Shown: piece after piece, positions 62,800 to 64,000 of the stretch
How positions within the stretch are numbered: position 1 is the first letter of the stretch
How the letters are laid out: the number at the start of each line of letters is the position of its first letter
From: Scytonema hofmannii PCC 7110
Lineage (GTDB): Bacteria > Cyanobacteriota > Cyanobacteriia > Cyanobacteriales > Nostocaceae
Direction: 5' to 3'
Assembly: GCF_000346485.2 (NCBI RefSeq)
Contig: NZ_KQ976354.1
Span: 11,118,341-11,182,340, forward strand
DNA length: 64,000 nt
Translations under genes and position numbers: made by a program
The notes under the pieces: model-generated
The model's input: only the letters and a program-made list of their open reading frames with translations
Databases searched by the model: none
Told to the model about the DNA's origin: nothing

Positions 62800-63897
62800 A
62801 TGGGTTACGTTGCAATCAAAGGCGGCGAATCTGCTATCGAAGAAGCCATTAAACTACTAGACTTCTTAAGAACACAAGATAGCACTGAATCTCCCCTATC
62901 TCTAGAAACAATTCGCCATCAACTACACTTTTTACACAGCCGTGTTTTATCAGAAGGAGGCTTGTATCACCCAGAATTAACTTCACTAGCCATCAAGCAA
63001 AGTGCTGGTGATACCCTCGAAGCCGCCTTCTACTTAAGAGCTTATCGTTCCACCCGTCCCAGAGTAGGGGAAACCCCTCTCCACAACGGCAAAAATATGC
63101 GTCTTATCCGTCGCATTTCCGCCGCATTTAAAGATATTCCCGGTGGACAGATGTTAGGACCAACATCAGACTACTTACAGCGTCTGTTTCGATTTGAACT
63201 GCTTGATGAATCACCAAAACAGTTTCGTAAAGTAGCTAAAAATTGGCTGAAAGACATACCAGAGGAAACCCTACCAACAACATTTCCCAAAGTGTTAGAT
63301 ACTTTACGTCAGGAAGGGCTGTTATCACCAATTACAGAACGTCACGAACCACCATTTGACATCACCAGAGAACCCTTAATTTTCCCAGTTCCACGTTCTG
63401 CAGCACTATCTACAATGGCAAGAGCGGAAACTGGTTCCATTTTATCCATCGCATATTCCAATATGCGTGGCTACGGCGATATTCACCCCACCGTCGCTGA
63501 GTTGCGAGTTGGTTACCTACCAGTTGAATTACCGCATCCCGCTACAGGTGAATTGATGGAAGCTGGAGAAGTGCTTATAACAGAGTGTGAAGTCGTTGCT
63601 ATGTACGAGGCAAATGATAACAAAGGTAAACCAACCTTTGGATTGGGATACGGTGCTTGTTTTGGACATAACGAAGTCAAAGCGATCGCTATGGCGATTT
63701 TAGACCGAGCTTTGCAAAAAGGCATGAGCCAAGGTCCTGATAATCCCTCCGAAGACCCCGAATTTGTTCTTCTTCATATCGATGGCATTGAGTCAATGGG
63801 TTTTGCTTCCCACTACAAAATGCCCCACTATGTTACCTTCCAATCTGATTTAGATAGGCTCCGTACCACTCAGAAAAACCATAAACCCGAGTCATGA
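62800..63897 (+). CDS. phnI: C-P lyase complex subunit PhnI
   Basis: A 365-residue nucleosidase subunit that, with PhnG/H/L, displaces adenine of ATP by phosphonate. It starts MGYVAIKGGESAIEEAIKLL and has LSEGGLYHPELTSLAIKQSA and DTLEAAFYLRAYRST, then RPRVGETPL, and LGYGACFGHNEVKAIAMAIL, all PhnI landmarks. ATG at 62800 is chosen because MGYVAIKGGE is the family N-terminus; the upstream in-frame extension is repeat-derived. The stop overlaps the phnJ ATG (ATGA). Confidence 0.95.
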   Translation: MGYVAIKGGESAIEEAIKLLDFLRTQDSTESPLSLETIRHQLHFLHSRVLSEGGLYHPELTSLAIKQSAGDTLEAAFYLRAYRSTRPRVGETPLHNGKNMRLIRRISAAFKDIPGGQMLGPTSDYLQRLFRFELLDESPKQFRKVAKNWLKDIPEETLPTTFPKVLDTLRQEGLLSPITERHEPPFDITREPLIFPVPRSAALSTMARAETGSILSIAYSNMRGYGDIHPTVAELRVGYLPVELPHPATGELMEAGEVLITECEVVAMYEANDNKGKPTFGLGYGACFGHNEVKAIAMAILDRALQKGMSQGPDNPSEDPEFVLLHIDGIESMGFASHYKMPHYVTFQSDLDRLRTTQKNHKPES

Positions 63898-64000
63898 AAA
63901 CACGAACGCAATCTTTAATAAACGAAAAAATAGAAACCAAAGAAAGCATATTTGCAGAAGCAAAAAACGAGACTTCTACAATTCAAAATAATGCCTATCG
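63894..64000 (+). CDS. phnJ: C-P lyase catalytic subunit PhnJ, N-terminal fragment (partial)
   Basis: ATG at 63894 overlaps the phnI stop. The 35 visible residues (MKTRTQSLINEKIETKESIF onward, ending NNAY) are an N-terminal extension preceding the expected conserved core, which lies past the window edge. The assignment rests on operon order (phnG-H-I-J), not on conserved residues. Confidence 0.7.
   Translation, partial: MKTRTQSLINEKIETKESIFAEAKNETSTIQNNAY

Overview
The window comes from a filamentous, Nostocales-like cyanobacterium (inference). The evidence is the abundant HIP1 octamer GCGATCGC, many short tandem heptamer repeats (TGACCAG, TTAGTTG, ATGCCCA, GGGAGTA types), dispersed palindromic repeats, and typical cyanobacterial families: DUF1824, an SLH/OprB iron-uptake porin, DUF305/CopM, a cNMP-domain histidine kinase, and a DUF4168 secreted protein. 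I see no tRNA, rRNA, CRISPR array or intact insertion sequence.

Layout. 1-7.3 kb: a partial small gene, a large SNF2-type helicase with a C-terminal DUF3883 nuclease-like domain, an ABC-F protein, and a DUF6932/XRE pair that looks like a toxin-antitoxin module. 7.4-15.4 kb: DUF1824, a prohibitin-like SPFH protein, an ABC exporter and small hypotheticals, separated by repeats, including a 29-bp tandem array at 12.0-12.2 kb. 15.5-20.3 kb: the glycine cleavage genes gcvT-gcvH-gcvP, with two in-frame repeat insertions inside gcvP. 20.3-27.9 kb: an IS1 relic, methyltransferases, a CoiA-like/GIY-YIG protein, DUF72, DUF6745 and a histidine kinase. 28.0-35.3 kb: a copper-handling island made of a Cys-rich four-helix-bundle protein, a CopM-like double-DUF305 lipoprotein and a CusB/CusA-type RND pair, followed by gene relics. 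36-38 kb: a TPR protein with a 28-residue repeated coiled coil.

38.2-52.5 kb is the most unusual region. A SpoIIE-type phosphatase, two STAS proteins and an RsbW-like kinase form a complete set of partner-switching components. They surround a same-strand run encoding a VOC protein, an NTF2/SnoaL-like protein, two DJ-1/PfpI paralogues, a 6-phospho-3-hexuloisomerase-like SIS protein, an AGE-family epimerase, a WxWxIP flavoprotein (halogenase family), an O-methyltransferase and a GlgX-like debranching enzyme. No known pathway that I recognise has this content.

52.7-64 kb: a 2H phosphoesterase, the porin, a PhnF-like GntR regulator, a secreted hypothetical, and the start of a phosphonate uptake/C-P lyase operon, phnD-C-E-E-G-H-I-J; the window ends inside phnJ.

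The best new signal is a 111-bp element (40142-40252 and 57852-57962), aligned without gaps at about 78 % identity by hand count. It lies upstream of both the halogenase/epimerase cluster and the phn operon and contains a hairpin. It suggests that the two units share a regulator or a leader RNA. A second theme is repeat invasion of coding sequence: gcvP carries two internal insertions, and several genes take their last codons and stop codon from heptamer repeats.
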